Below are positions 1 through 12,893 of a stretch of DNA of 64,000 bases, one piece after another (positions within the stretch are counted from its first letter, which is position 1; each line of letters opens with the position of its first letter). Under the pieces are notes generated by a model. It was not told the origin of the DNA, searched no databases, and saw only the letters and a program-made list of their open reading frames with translations. Both the position numbers and the translations under genes were made by a program. Location: the NCBI GenBank assembly GCA_035493675.1, contig DATJIA010000335.1, positions 1-64,000 of the forward strand, written 5' to 3'. This DNA is from JAIOQA01 sp035493675 (GTDB taxonomy: Bacteria; Myxococcota_A; Polyangia; Haliangiales; Haliangiaceae).

Positions 1-19
1 TCGGCAAGTAGCCGAACAC

Positions 20-150
20 CACCGCCGAAGTCGAAGCCGAAGCCGTAGCCGCAACCGAAGCCGTAGCCGTAGCCGCAACCGAAACCGAAGCCGAAGCCGA
101 AGCCGAAGCCGAAGCCGAAGCCGAAGCCGAAGCCGCAACCGCAGCGGCGA
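20..150. repeat. CCGAAG-type hexamer tract, left arm of an inverted pair
   Basis: The stretch is almost wholly built of CCGAAG hexamers with variants CCGTAG, CCGCAA and CCGAAA. Its reverse complement (CTTCGG, CTACGG, TTGCGG, TTTCGG units) matches the tract that follows the four-helix-bundle gene, so the two tracts can pair with that gene in the loop. The first 20 bases of the window are already similar, so the tract may begin left of the window. It could also be an ordinary expandable microsatellite. Confidence 0.85.
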
Positions 151-168
151 ACGCGCGATATCGAGCGC

Positions 169-486
169 ATGTCGTTCGACTGCCTCGAAGTCGCGCACGA
201 AGCGCTCGTCGTGATCGGGCCGCTCATCGAAAAGATCGAGCGACGCAATCGATCGCTTGCCGAGCAGCTGCAGCGCGCGTCGGTCAGCATCGTCTCGCAC
301 ATCGATGAAGGGCGAGGCGCCAAGCCGCAACAGAAGGCGCACTTCTTCCGCATGGCGCTCGGCAGCGCGCGTGAAGTCACGAGCCAGATCCGCGTGGCGC
401 AGGCGTGGGGCTACGTCGATGACACTCGCCCCGTGCTCGAGATCCTCGATCGCGTGCGCGCGATGCTCTGGCGCCTCTCGAGCTGA
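169..486 (+). CDS. four helix bundle protein (S23 / IVS-encoded family)
   Basis: A 105-residue, all-helical protein. The pattern of an N-terminal helix ending in LEVAHEAL, then LAEQLQRASVSIVSHIDEG near residue 45, then FFRMALGSAREVTSQI and a WGYVDD turn, is typical of the four-helix-bundle family (TIGR02436). That family was first described as the protein of the intervening sequences (IVS) inserted in 23S rRNA, and diversity-generating retroelement Avd proteins are relatives. No molecular function is established for most members. The ATG is the first in frame after the upstream repeat tract, and no clear Shine-Dalgarno sequence precedes it. The gene lies exactly between two mutually complementary hexamer tracts, so it sits in the loop of a potential giant stem, as IVS ORFs do. 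No reverse transcriptase or rRNA lies nearby. Confidence 0.85.
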   Translation: MSFDCLEVAHEALVVIGPLIEKIERRNRSLAEQLQRASVSIVSHIDEGRGAKPQQKAHFFRMALGSAREVTSQIRVAQAWGYVDDTRPVLEILDRVRAMLWRLSS

Positions 487-489
487 CGG

Positions 490-603
490 CTTCGGTTCCG
501 GTTCCGGCTTCGGCTTCGGCTTCGGCTTCGGTTCCGGTTTCGGTTTCGGCTACGGCTACGGCTACGGCTTCGGCTACGGTTACGGCTGCGGCTGCGGCTG
601 CGG
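490..603. repeat. CTTCGG-type hexamer tract, right arm of an inverted pair
   Basis: The tract starts four bases after the four-helix-bundle stop codon. It consists of GGCTTC/GGTTTC/GGCTAC/GGCTGC units, the reverse complement of the tract before the gene. Even the order of variants is similar: a run of TTCGG units, then TTTCGG, then TACGG units. Read in one frame it encodes a Gly-Phe-Tyr-rich string, but this looks like a by-product of the hexamer. Together with the left tract it forms an imperfect inverted repeat enclosing the gene. Confidence 0.85.
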
Positions 604-608
604 CGGTC

Positions 609-637
609 CGCTTCCGCGCGCGCAGCGCGCGGAAGCG
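609..637. other. perfect 13-bp hairpin after the CTTCGG tract
   Basis: Arms CGCTTCCGCGCGC (609-621) and GCGCGCGGAAGCG (625-637) are perfect reverse complements around a 3-nt loop. An A-rich stretch follows on the + strand instead of a T tract, so it is not a standard rightward intrinsic terminator. It may mark the right end of the IVS-like element or stabilise the end of the four-helix-bundle transcript. Confidence 0.7.
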
Positions 638-1267
638 AGACCGAAAAGAAAAACGCGCCGCCGGGGGGACCGTGCGGCGCGTGAGCGCTGATCACTTCAG
701 GTTACTTATTGCCTCAGGTGGGGGAGGGAGGCCGGCAGGTTGATGAGGGGGAGGGGAGACACTGCCGACCAATCCACCGAGTCGAAACGTTCGCCTGTCA
801 TGTCGCGCGTGATGAATCGTAGGTTGCTTACTCCGGCATTCGTCGTTGTAGAAGCTCGCGTCGGCGTCGCCCTCTTCCTTGCACTCTCTAATCCGCCCTG
901 ACTCGCCGATGCTCTTGGTTCTCTCTAGTGGGTCTTGGAATCTGTCTCGTCAACCGGAGCTTTTCGATCGCGTATTCCGATGCAGTAGACATCGCGTTCG
1001 GTTGTCAGGTTGCTCGAGCTTCGCTCTTGGCAACGAGCGGCACGACTGCCGCTCGACTGAAATCATGAGCAACCTGCGCGCCAAGAAAACCCCGCGATCT
1101 CCGTCGAGAAAATCCGACCAGTTGCGGGGCGCGCTGCGACGATGTGTCAACGAAACACGTTCAAGACGTGAAGATGTGGCCACTAGACTCGCCAGTGAAT
1201 GTGGTACCGAGCCCTCGCCGGCAGGTGGACTTGCCACCGCGTGCCACCACGGGCTTCACACAACGTA
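638..1267. other. gap of lower GC with no supported gene
   Basis: Between the repeat element and ruvX the sequence is visibly less G+C-rich than its surroundings and has lost the strong third-position bias seen elsewhere. Short open frames exist on both strands (879-1268 +, 950-1237 -), but neither protein resembles a known family and neither shows the codon use of the neighbours. Notable items are a G-run cluster at 720-756 and an 8-bp hairpin, CGAGCGGC / GCCGCTCG, at 1034-1055. The stretch could be a decayed insertion, or it could carry a non-coding RNA or the ruvX promoter. Confidence 0.5.
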
Positions 1268-1276
1268 ATGTTCATC

Positions 1277-1702
1277 ATGCGCGCGCTCGGCCTCGACGTC
1301 GGACAGAAGACGATCGGCGTGGCGATCTCCGATGAGATCGGAATCGCCGCGCATCCGCTCGATGTGCTCGCACGTCACGGCACCGATACAGATGTCTCTG
1401 CCGTGTGCGCGATCGCGCGCGCGCACGATGCGCGCGCGATCGTGATCGGCATCCCGTACGAGCTGAGCGGACGTGAAGGTCATCGCGCGAAGCGCGTACG
1501 CGTCTTCTACGACGCGCTCCGCGCCGCGTTACCGCCCGACGTGGAATTGCACGAGCAGGACGAGCGTTTCACCACCGCGGAGGCGCAACGCGTCTTGATC
1601 GACGCCGACGTCTCGCGCGCGAAGCGCAAGCGCGTCATCGATCAACAAGCCGCGGCGCTGATCCTCCAGGGATGGCTCGACCGGCGGCGGCGCTCCGAGT
1701 AA
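1277..1702 (+). CDS. ruvX: RuvX/YqgF family Holliday junction resolvase-like nuclease
   Basis: The 141-residue RNase H-fold protein begins MRALGLDVGQKTIGVAISD. GLDVGQKTIGVA is the first acidic motif of YqgF/RuvX. DARAIVIGIPYELSG (second strand, G-x-P motif) and the C-terminal DERFTTAEA, with DQQAAALILQGWLD carrying the last acidic residues, follow in the right order. The family acts in 16S rRNA 5'-end processing and has been proposed to resolve recombination intermediates. I chose the ATG at 1277 because the family usually starts two to four residues before the first strand; an in-frame ATG at 1268 would add three residues. It is 12 bp upstream of mltG and the two are probably co-transcribed. 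This ruvX-mltG pairing is common in bacteria. Confidence 0.93.
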   Translation: MRALGLDVGQKTIGVAISDEIGIAAHPLDVLARHGTDTDVSAVCAIARAHDARAIVIGIPYELSGREGHRAKRVRVFYDALRAALPPDVELHEQDERFTTAEAQRVLIDADVSRAKRKRVIDQQAAALILQGWLDRRRRSE

Positions 1703-1714
1703 GTTGCACCACGC

Positions 1715-2821
1715 ATGTCGAAGCGCTCCTTCCGTATCGCGCTGATCGCGGTCGGCGCGTCGTTGCTGGTGCTCGCGATCATCATCGCGATCCTCATCAA
1801 CAAGGCGCTCGACTATCCCGGCGATCGCCACGAGGGCACCGGCAAGACGATCGCGGTCGAGATCAAGAGCGGCATGAGCTTCCCGCAGATCGCGCGCACG
1901 CTCGCCGACAAGGGCGTGATCGACAAGCCGACCTGGTTCCGTCTCTACGCGATGTGGCGCGGCGCGACGTCGAGCGTCAAGAGCGGCAACTACACGCTGC
2001 GCGACGACATGACGCCGAAAGAAGTCCTCGACGCGCTGCTCGCCGGCGTCAAGGACATCACCATCGACGTCGCGATCCCCGAGGGCTTGAACATGCTCGA
2101 GGTGTTCGCGTTGGTCGAGAAGGCCGGCGTCGCGAAGGCCGCCGATCTCGAGAAGCTCGCGCGCGATCACGACTTCCTCGAGAAGCACGGCATCGCCGGC
2201 GACAGCGTCGAGGGCTACCTGTTCCCCGCGACCTACAACTTCCGCGTGCCCGAGAAGCCGCAGCAGGTGCTCGAGCGCATGATCGACAAGCACCGCGAGG
2301 TCTGGGCCGACGTCGCCGCGCGCCACGCGCGCGGCCTCAAGCGCCTCAAGGACCGGCTGCAGTGGAGCGATCTCGACGTGCTCACGCTCGCGTCGATCGT
2401 CGAGAAGGAAGCGGTCGTCTCGGACGAGAAGAAGCGCATCGCGCAGGTCTTCGTCAATCGCCTCACCGACGACAGCTTCAAGCCCAAGCATCGCCTGCAG
2501 ACCGATCCGACGATCCGGTACGGCTGCGAGGTGCCGCTGACGAAGTCCGCCGCGTGCCTCGCGTGGGATCGCGGCGATCGCCTGCACGACGCCCAGCTCC
2601 ACGACGTCGACAACCCGTACAACACGTACGAGCACGAAGGCCTCCCGCCCGGTCCGATCTCGAACCCGGGCCGCTCCGCGATGGAAGGCGCCGCCGATCC
2701 CGACGGCAGCGACTACTTCTACTTCGTCGCCAAGCCGGGCGGCTCCAAGGAGCACGCCTTCGCGAAGACGTACGAAGAGCACCGCAAGAACGTCGATCGC
2801 TATCTCGGCAAGGGCGGCTGA
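1715..2821 (+). CDS. mltG: endolytic murein transglycosylase MltG (YceG-like)
   Basis: A 368-residue inner-membrane enzyme that cleaves nascent peptidoglycan glycan strands and so limits their length. Residues about 7-29 form one hydrophobic transmembrane segment after a basic SKR start. A LysM-like part follows (SGMSFPQIARTLADKGVI, about 52-70). The catalytic domain has EGYLFPATY (166-174), ASIVEKEA (226-233, carrying the catalytic Glu), LQTDPT, and the YNTYEHEGLPPGPISNPG block. Length and motif order match the family. It follows ruvX by 12 bp. Its stop codon directly abuts the stop of the convergent lipoprotein gene with no intergenic base, so there is no room for a separate terminator. Confidence 0.96.
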   Translation: MSKRSFRIALIAVGASLLVLAIIIAILINKALDYPGDRHEGTGKTIAVEIKSGMSFPQIARTLADKGVIDKPTWFRLYAMWRGATSSVKSGNYTLRDDMTPKEVLDALLAGVKDITIDVAIPEGLNMLEVFALVEKAGVAKAADLEKLARDHDFLEKHGIAGDSVEGYLFPATYNFRVPEKPQQVLERMIDKHREVWADVAARHARGLKRLKDRLQWSDLDVLTLASIVEKEAVVSDEKKRIAQVFVNRLTDDSFKPKHRLQTDPTIRYGCEVPLTKSAACLAWDRGDRLHDAQLHDVDNPYNTYEHEGLPPGPISNPGRSAMEGAADPDGSDYFYFVAKPGGSKEHAFAKTYEEHRKNVDRYLGKGG

Positions 2822-3523
2822 TCACGCCGCGGGGTTGATCGCGACGAGCACGTCGACGTGGTTGCGCACGCCGACGGAGACCGACGAGCCCGCGACCGCG
2901 CCCGCGGGTTGCACCTGGTTCGAGCGGCGGAGCTCGATCGATTCGTTCTCGGCCTTGTCCTTGGACGACCTGAGCGCGCCGGCGGCGAGCGAGTAGGTGC
3001 CGGTGTCGTCGATCGTGATGCGATCGATCTGCTGGGTGCGGATCGTCGCGACGTCGGCGTGGTCGGCGCGCGACCAGGTGACGGTGTTCGCCGCCGTCGC
3101 GTCGAGCGTCGCGCCGAGCGCGGGCGCGGTGAACGTGTGCAGATCGGGGCCGTCGATGCGCACGCCCGTGATCGTGTCGGAGCCGGAGGTGACGTCGAGG
3201 CCGTAGACCTCGAAGTAGCCGGCTTGCGATCCGATCCATCGGCCGCCGTTGGTGGTGTCGAACGTCAGCGCGACGTCGCCGCCGTTCGAGGAGATCGTGA
3301 CGGTACCGGTCGTCACCGGTTGTCCGCCCTTGGTCAGCTGGATGTCGAAGTGCGTGGTGAAGCCCGACGCGTTCGACGCGTTCGAGACGTCGCTGTCGGC
3401 GCTGATGCTGCCCTCGACGGACAACGTCTGGGTGCCGGAGCCGAGGCTGTTGCCCGCGCCCGGATCGAGCGGCGAGCTGCTGCATGCAACGAGGAGTAAA
3501 GAGGAGACGATCAATGGACGCAT
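2822..3523 (-). CDS. hypothetical lipoprotein
   Basis: About 233 residues. The chosen ATG gives a short basic start, a hydrophobic stretch and the lipobox LLVAC, followed by a Ser/Pro/Gly-rich linker, typical of a lipoprotein. The rest is predicted to be beta-rich, with many Thr/Ser/Asp and repeated 'T-I-D-x-T' strands, and has no motif I recognise. An ATG six codons earlier (3541) is also in frame but would put charged residues before the signal. The gene is convergent with mltG and divergent from prkA. No function is assigned. Confidence 0.75.
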   Translation of the reverse strand: MRPLIVSSLLLVACSSSPLDPGAGNSLGSGTQTLSVEGSISADSDVSNASNASGFTTHFDIQLTKGGQPVTTGTVTISSNGGDVALTFDTTNGGRWIGSQAGYFEVYGLDVTSGSDTITGVRIDGPDLHTFTAPALGATLDATAANTVTWSRADHADVATIRTQQIDRITIDDTGTYSLAAGALRSSKDKAENESIELRRSNQVQPAGAVAGSSVSVGVRNHVDVLVAINPAA

Positions 3524-3623
3524 ACGACCATCGTCGAACACCGCATCCTCGTCGGGAATGGGTCAAGTCAGTGCGCAATGCGCGTGCGCTGCGCAAAGCG
3601 CGTACGCGTGATACCGTTCACCA

Positions 3624-5665
<2,042 letters not shown>

Positions 5666-5666
<1 letters not shown>

Positions 5667-5884
5667 TGAGCGACCCCCAAGGGTTAGGTCCGATCACGAT
5701 CGAGCTCAACCGGACGCTCGGTGAGCTGCTCGCGCGCCTGTGCGTGGAGCTCGAGACCGAGGACTACAACGATCTGATCGCCCGAGCCCTGGGCCTGTTC
5801 GAGATGGCGCAGCGAACGAAACGCCATGGTGGAAGGCTCATGTTCGTGAACGAACGCGGTGAGGCCGCCGATGTCGTCTTCTGA
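5666..5884 (+). CDS. small ribbon-helix-helix-like protein in the prkA cluster
   Basis: A 72-residue protein whose ATG overlaps the prkA stop (TGATG), so it is very probably translated. The order of a short strand (ITIELN), two helices (LGELLARLCVELETEDYNDLIARALGLFEMA) and a C-terminal GGRLMFVNERGE hairpin resembles CopG/ribbon-helix-helix regulators that carry a 'GG-x-L-x-V' tail. I do not recognise a named family. It might regulate the operon or act as an adaptor between PrkA and YeaH. It is not part of the classic enterobacterial set. The RHH assignment is pattern-based only. Confidence 0.65.
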
Positions 5885-6044
5885 CGCGATCTACTCGGCA
5901 GCTCGCCCCGGATCCCGGATGGGGGTCTTGGGGGAACTGTTCCGGTTCCCCCAAGATCTGTGTCTCAGGGTTCTGAATCTCGCGGCGGGCTCGCTCGAGC
6001 TGCGGCGCTTCGCGATCGCGGCGACGATCGAGGAGGGTCGGTAA
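5871..6044 (+). CDS. possible 57-residue protein, uncertain
   Basis: An open frame between the RHH-like gene and yeaH. It overlaps the former by 14 bp and ends two bases before the yeaH ATG. A long hairpin (5926-5956) lies inside it and would encode part of it. The protein (SSDAIYSAARPG..., then LNLAAGSLELRRFAIAATIEEGR) has no known relative that I can name. The C-terminal half has a plausible amphipathic helix, but the region may equally be a non-coding leader of yeaH. Confidence 0.3.
   Translation: MSSSDAIYSAARPGSRMGVLGELFRFPQDLCLRVLNLAAGSLELRRFAIAATIEEGR
5926..5956. repeat. 12-bp perfect hairpin, copy 1 of a dispersed family
   Basis: Arms TCTTGGGGGAAC (5926-5937) and GTTCCCCCAAGA (5945-5956) pair perfectly around a 7-nt loop. 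The flanks ATGGGGGT on the left and ATCTG on the right are shared with the hairpin at 51869-51907. No T tract follows, so an intrinsic terminator is unlikely. It lies between the RHH-like gene and yeaH and could adjust expression within the operon or process its mRNA. Confidence 0.75.
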
Positions 6045-6045
6045 C

Positions 6046-8651
<2,606 letters not shown>

Positions 8652-8663
8652 ACTGGGATCTGG

Positions 8664-9554
<891 letters not shown>

Positions 9555-10529
9555 GTGCGGGTCGCGATCCTCGATGACTACTTCGATACGCTGAGGACGT
9601 TGCCGTGCTTCGCGAAGCTCGCGGGGCACGACGTCACGGTGTGGAACGATCATGTCGAGGACGTCGGCGAGTTGGCGGCGCGGTTGAAGGACACCGAGGC
9701 GCTGGTGCTCATCCGCGAGCGCACGCAGATCCGCGCGCCGTTGATCGAGCGGCTGCCCGGGTTGAAGTTGATCAGCCAGCGCAGCGTGTACCCGCACATC
9801 GACGTCGCGGCGTGCACGCGCGCGGGCGTGGTGGTCTCGTCGAACCTGCACGGCGACACGCCGTCGTACGCCGCGGCGGAGCTGACCTGGGCGCTCGTCT
9901 TGGCGGCGATGCGGCAGCTCCCGGCGCAATCGTCGGCGTTGAGGAGCGGGCGCTGGCAGATCGGCGTCGGCTCGTCGGTGCGCGGCAAGACGCTGGGGGT
10001 GTACGGGTGGGGGCGGATCGGCGCGGTGGTCGCGGGCTACGGGCGCGCGTTCGGGATGGAGGTCGTCGTGTGGGCGCGACCGGAGTCGCGCGCGCGGGCG
10101 GCGGCGGACGGCTGGCGCGTGGCGGACTCGAAGGACGCGTTCTTCGCGGCGTGCGACGTCGTGTCGCTGCACATGCGGCTCGTCGACGCGACGCGCGGGA
10201 TCGTCACGGCCGAGGATCTCGCGCGCATGAAGCCGAGCGCGTTGATCGTGAACACGAGCCGCGCGGGGTTGATCGCGCCGGGCGCGCTGGTCTCGGCCTT
10301 GCGCACGGGGCGGCCCGGGATGGCGGCGGTCGACGTCTTCGAGCGCGAGCCGATCACCGATCCGGCGTCGGAGCCGCTGCTCGCGATGGACAACGTCGTC
10401 GCGACCCCGCACATCGGGTACGTGTCGCGCGACGAGTACGATCTGCAGTTCAGCGACGTCTTCGATCAGATCAACGCGTTCGCGGCCGGGGCCCCCATCC
10501 ACGTGGTCAACCCCGACGTCTTGAAGTGA
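9555..10529 (+). CDS. D-isomer-specific 2-hydroxyacid dehydrogenase
   Basis: A 324-residue NAD-dependent dehydrogenase. The nucleotide-binding motif is GVYGWGRIGAVVAGYGRAFG (G-x-G-x-x-G, about 148-167). Substrate and catalytic residues fall in NTSRAGLI (Arg), VFEREP (Glu) and TPHIGY (His), in the usual order. Family members include phosphoglycerate, glyoxylate and formate dehydrogenases; the protein lacks the C-terminal ACT domain of SerA, so the substrate cannot be named. The GTG start follows the PP2C stop with no gap, which makes it the last gene of that transcription unit, although a metabolic link to the PrkA module is not evident. Confidence 0.9.
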   Translation: MRVAILDDYFDTLRTLPCFAKLAGHDVTVWNDHVEDVGELAARLKDTEALVLIRERTQIRAPLIERLPGLKLISQRSVYPHIDVAACTRAGVVVSSNLHGDTPSYAAAELTWALVLAAMRQLPAQSSALRSGRWQIGVGSSVRGKTLGVYGWGRIGAVVAGYGRAFGMEVVVWARPESRARAAADGWRVADSKDAFFAACDVVSLHMRLVDATRGIVTAEDLARMKPSALIVNTSRAGLIAPGALVSALRTGRPGMAAVDVFEREPITDPASEPLLAMDNVVATPHIGYVSRDEYDLQFSDVFDQINAFAAGAPIHVVNPDVLK

Positions 10530-10591
10530 TCCGGTCACATTCTCCCGCCGGCATCCGTCAGGAGGTACAAGACGGACCCAAGGAGATGACG

Positions 10592-11086
10592 ATGAAGACG
10601 TTCGTACTGGCCCTCGCGCTCGCGGCCGCCGCCTGCGGCGGCGCGCAGACCTCCAAGCCGACCGCGGAGCCCTCGGCGCCGCCCAAGGCCGCGGCGCCGC
10701 TCCAGATCAAGCTGACGACGATCTACGTCGACGATCAGGCCAAGGCGCTCGCGTTCTACACGGACGTGGTCGGCTTCGCGAAGAAGGACGACGTCACCAA
10801 CGGGGGCTATCGCTGGCTCACGGTGACCGCGCCCGGCGACGCCGACGGCGGGCAGCTCCAGCTCGCGGCCAACGCCGATCCGAACGGCAAGGCGTATCAG
10901 GCGGCGCTGTTCGCGGCGCACCAGCCGGCGACGATGCTCTTCACCGACGACTGCAAGCGCGAGTACGAGCGCCTGAAGGCGAAGGGCGCCGCGTTCACGA
11001 TGCCGCCCACCGACATCGGCTTCGCGGTGATCGCGCAGTTCGACGACACCGTCGGCAACCTCGTGCAGATCACGCAGCTGCACTGA
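10592..11086 (+). CDS. VOC/glyoxalase-fold lipoprotein
   Basis: A 164-residue protein. MKTFVLALALAAAACGG is a lipoprotein signal with the lipobox AAAC, followed by a Pro/Ala-rich linker to about residue 38. The rest is one vicinal-oxygen-chelate domain, starting IKLTTIYVDDQAKALAFYTDVVGF and ending IAQFDDTVGNLVQITQ, the pattern of glyoxalase/bleomycin-resistance folds. An AAGGAG sits six bases before the ATG at 10592; an ATG two codons earlier (10586) would leave the Shine-Dalgarno sequence too close. VOC proteins are usually cytosolic, so a membrane-anchored periplasmic one is unusual. The substrate is unknown. Confidence 0.85.
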   Translation: MKTFVLALALAAAACGGAQTSKPTAEPSAPPKAAAPLQIKLTTIYVDDQAKALAFYTDVVGFAKKDDVTNGGYRWLTVTAPGDADGGQLQLAANADPNGKAYQAALFAAHQPATMLFTDDCKREYERLKAKGAAFTMPPTDIGFAVIAQFDDTVGNLVQITQLH

Positions 11087-11156
11087 TTGTGACGAAATGT
11101 AGCGTTCGCGCCGCGCGCGGATCCGCGGCGCGATTCCGTGTCAGAGTGACGGGCCG

Positions 11157-12893
11157 ATGTTGTCGCGACTGCTTCGCGCGTACCTCCGCCCGTACGGTCG
11201 CCCGCTGGCGATCATCGTCGTGCTCCAGCTCGCGAGCACGATCGCGAACCTGTACCTGCCGAGCCTGAACGGCGAGATCATCGATCGCGGCGTCGCGACC
11301 GGCGACGCCGGATACGTGCTGAGTCACGGCGCGCTGATGCTCGCGATCGCGGCGGTGCAGGTCGGCGCGGCGGTCGCCGCCGTGTACTTCGGCGCGCGGG
11401 TCGCGATGGCGTACGGGCGCGATCTGCGCGCCGCGATCTTCCATCACGTCGGGCGATTGTCGGCGCGCGAGGTCGGGAAGCTGGGCGCGCCGTCCTTGAT
11501 CACGCGCACGACCAACGACGTGCAGCAGGTCCAGATGCTGGTCCTCATGAGCGTCACGATGTTCGTGATGGCGCCGATCATGTGCATCGGCGGCATCGTG
11601 ATGGCGCTGCGCGAGGATCTCGATCTGTCGAGGCTGTTGCTCGTGTGCATCCCGGTCCTCGCGGGATCGATCGGCCTGATCATCTCGCGCATGGTGCCGA
11701 AGTTCCGCGCGATGCAGCCGAAGATCGACACCGTCAACCGCGTGCTGCGCGAGCAGATCACCGGCATGCGCGTGGTGCGCGCGTTCGTGCGCGAGCCGCG
11801 CGAGGGCGAGCGCTTCGAGGACGCGAACGCGGATCTGACCACGATCGCGCTCGGCGTCGGCCGCCTGCAGGCGCTGATGTGGCCGACCGTGCTCCTGATC
11901 TTCAACGCGTCGCAGATCGCGGTCTTGTGGTTCGGCGGTCACCGGATCGCCGAGGGCTCGCTCGAGGTCGGCGCGCTGTCCGCGTACCTGATCTATCTCT
12001 TGCAGATCCTGGTCGCGGTGATGATGTCGACCTTCTTGTCGATCATCATCCCGCGCGCCGCGGTGTGCGCCGAGCGCATCATGGAGGTGCTCGACACCGA
12101 GCCCGCGGTCGCGCCGCCGGCGGCGCCGATCGCGCCGGAGAAGACGACCGGCGTCGTCGAATTCCGGAACGTCGAGTACCGATATCCGGGCGCGACCGCG
12201 CCGGTGCTCAACGACCTGTCGTTCGTCGCCAAGCCGGGCGAGGTCACCGCGATCATCGGCTCGACCGGCGCGGGCAAGACGACCTTGCTCGAGCTGATCC
12301 CGCGCTTGTCGGATCCGACCGCGGGCACCGTGCTCGTCGACGGCGTCGACGTCAAGGCGCGCGAGCCCGAGGAGCTGTGGGCGCGGATCGGCATGGTGCC
12401 GCAGCGCTCGTACCTGTTCACCGGCACGGTCGCGTCGAACCTGCGCTTCGGCAAGCCCGACGCGACCGACGACGAGCTGTGGGCCGCGCTCGAGATCGCG
12501 CAGGGCGCCGACTTCGTGCGCGCGATGCCGCAGGGCCTCGACGCGCCGATCGCGCAGGGCGGCACCAACGTGTCGGGCGGGCAGCGGCAGCGCCTCGCGA
12601 TCGCGCGCGCGTTGCTCCGCGCGCCGGGCGTGTTCCTGTTCGACGATTCGTTCTCGGCGCTCGATCTCGCGACCGAGGCGCGGCTGCGCAGCGCGCTCGT
12701 CCCGCGCACGCGCGAGGCGACCGTGATCGTCGTCGCGCAGCGGGTCGCGAGCATCCGCAACGCGCAGCAGATCCTCGTCCTCGACGGCGGCAAGCTGGTC
12801 GGGCGCGGCACGCACGACGAGCTCGTGCGCACCTGCCCGACGTATGCGGAGATCGTCGCGTCGCAGACGGAAGAGCAGGAGGTGGCGGCGTGA
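11157..12893 (+). CDS. ABC exporter half-transporter with degenerate ATP site (subunit A)
   Basis: 578 residues with six transmembrane segments (about 18-300), then a nucleotide-binding domain. Walker A is GSTGAGKTT (from G368) and the signature is VSGGQ (472-476), a good match to LSGGQ. Walker B is VFLFDD (492-497), with Asp497 where the catalytic Glu should be, and the switch position is Gln528 (VVAQRVAS) instead of His. Asp and Gln at these two positions mark the degenerate-site subunit of heterodimeric exporters such as TM287 or BmrC. Its partner is encoded directly downstream with a 4-bp overlap. The cargo is likely lipid or drug-like and is unknown. Confidence 0.93.
   Translation: MLSRLLRAYLRPYGRPLAIIVVLQLASTIANLYLPSLNGEIIDRGVATGDAGYVLSHGALMLAIAAVQVGAAVAAVYFGARVAMAYGRDLRAAIFHHVGRLSAREVGKLGAPSLITRTTNDVQQVQMLVLMSVTMFVMAPIMCIGGIVMALREDLDLSRLLLVCIPVLAGSIGLIISRMVPKFRAMQPKIDTVNRVLREQITGMRVVRAFVREPREGERFEDANADLTTIALGVGRLQALMWPTVLLIFNASQIAVLWFGGHRIAEGSLEVGALSAYLIYLLQILVAVMMSTFLSIIIPRAAVCAERIMEVLDTEPAVAPPAAPIAPEKTTGVVEFRNVEYRYPGATAPVLNDLSFVAKPGEVTAIIGSTGAGKTTLLELIPRLSDPTAGTVLVDGVDVKAREPEELWARIGMVPQRSYLFTGTVASNLRFGKPDATDDELWAALEIAQGADFVRAMPQGLDAPIAQGGTNVSGGQRQRLAIARALLRAPGVFLFDDSFSALDLATEARLRSALVPRTREATVIVVAQRVASIRNAQQILVLDGGKLVGRGTHDELVRTCPTYAEIVASQTEEQEVAA

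Noticed and set aside
169..486. Four-helix-bundle protein as Avd of a diversity-generating retroelement
   Set aside because: No reverse transcriptase or variable/template repeat pair lies within the window; the flanking tracts are simple hexamers.
257..691. Gly/Phe/Tyr-rich ORF spanning the four-helix-bundle gene and the right hexamer tract
   Set aside because: It is an out-of-frame reading of the gene and the CTTCGG repeat; the composition follows the repeat, not a protein family.
879..1268. 129-residue ORF in the gap before ruvX
   Set aside because: No recognised domain, codon use unlike the neighbours and no Shine-Dalgarno sequence; kept only as part of the gap entry.
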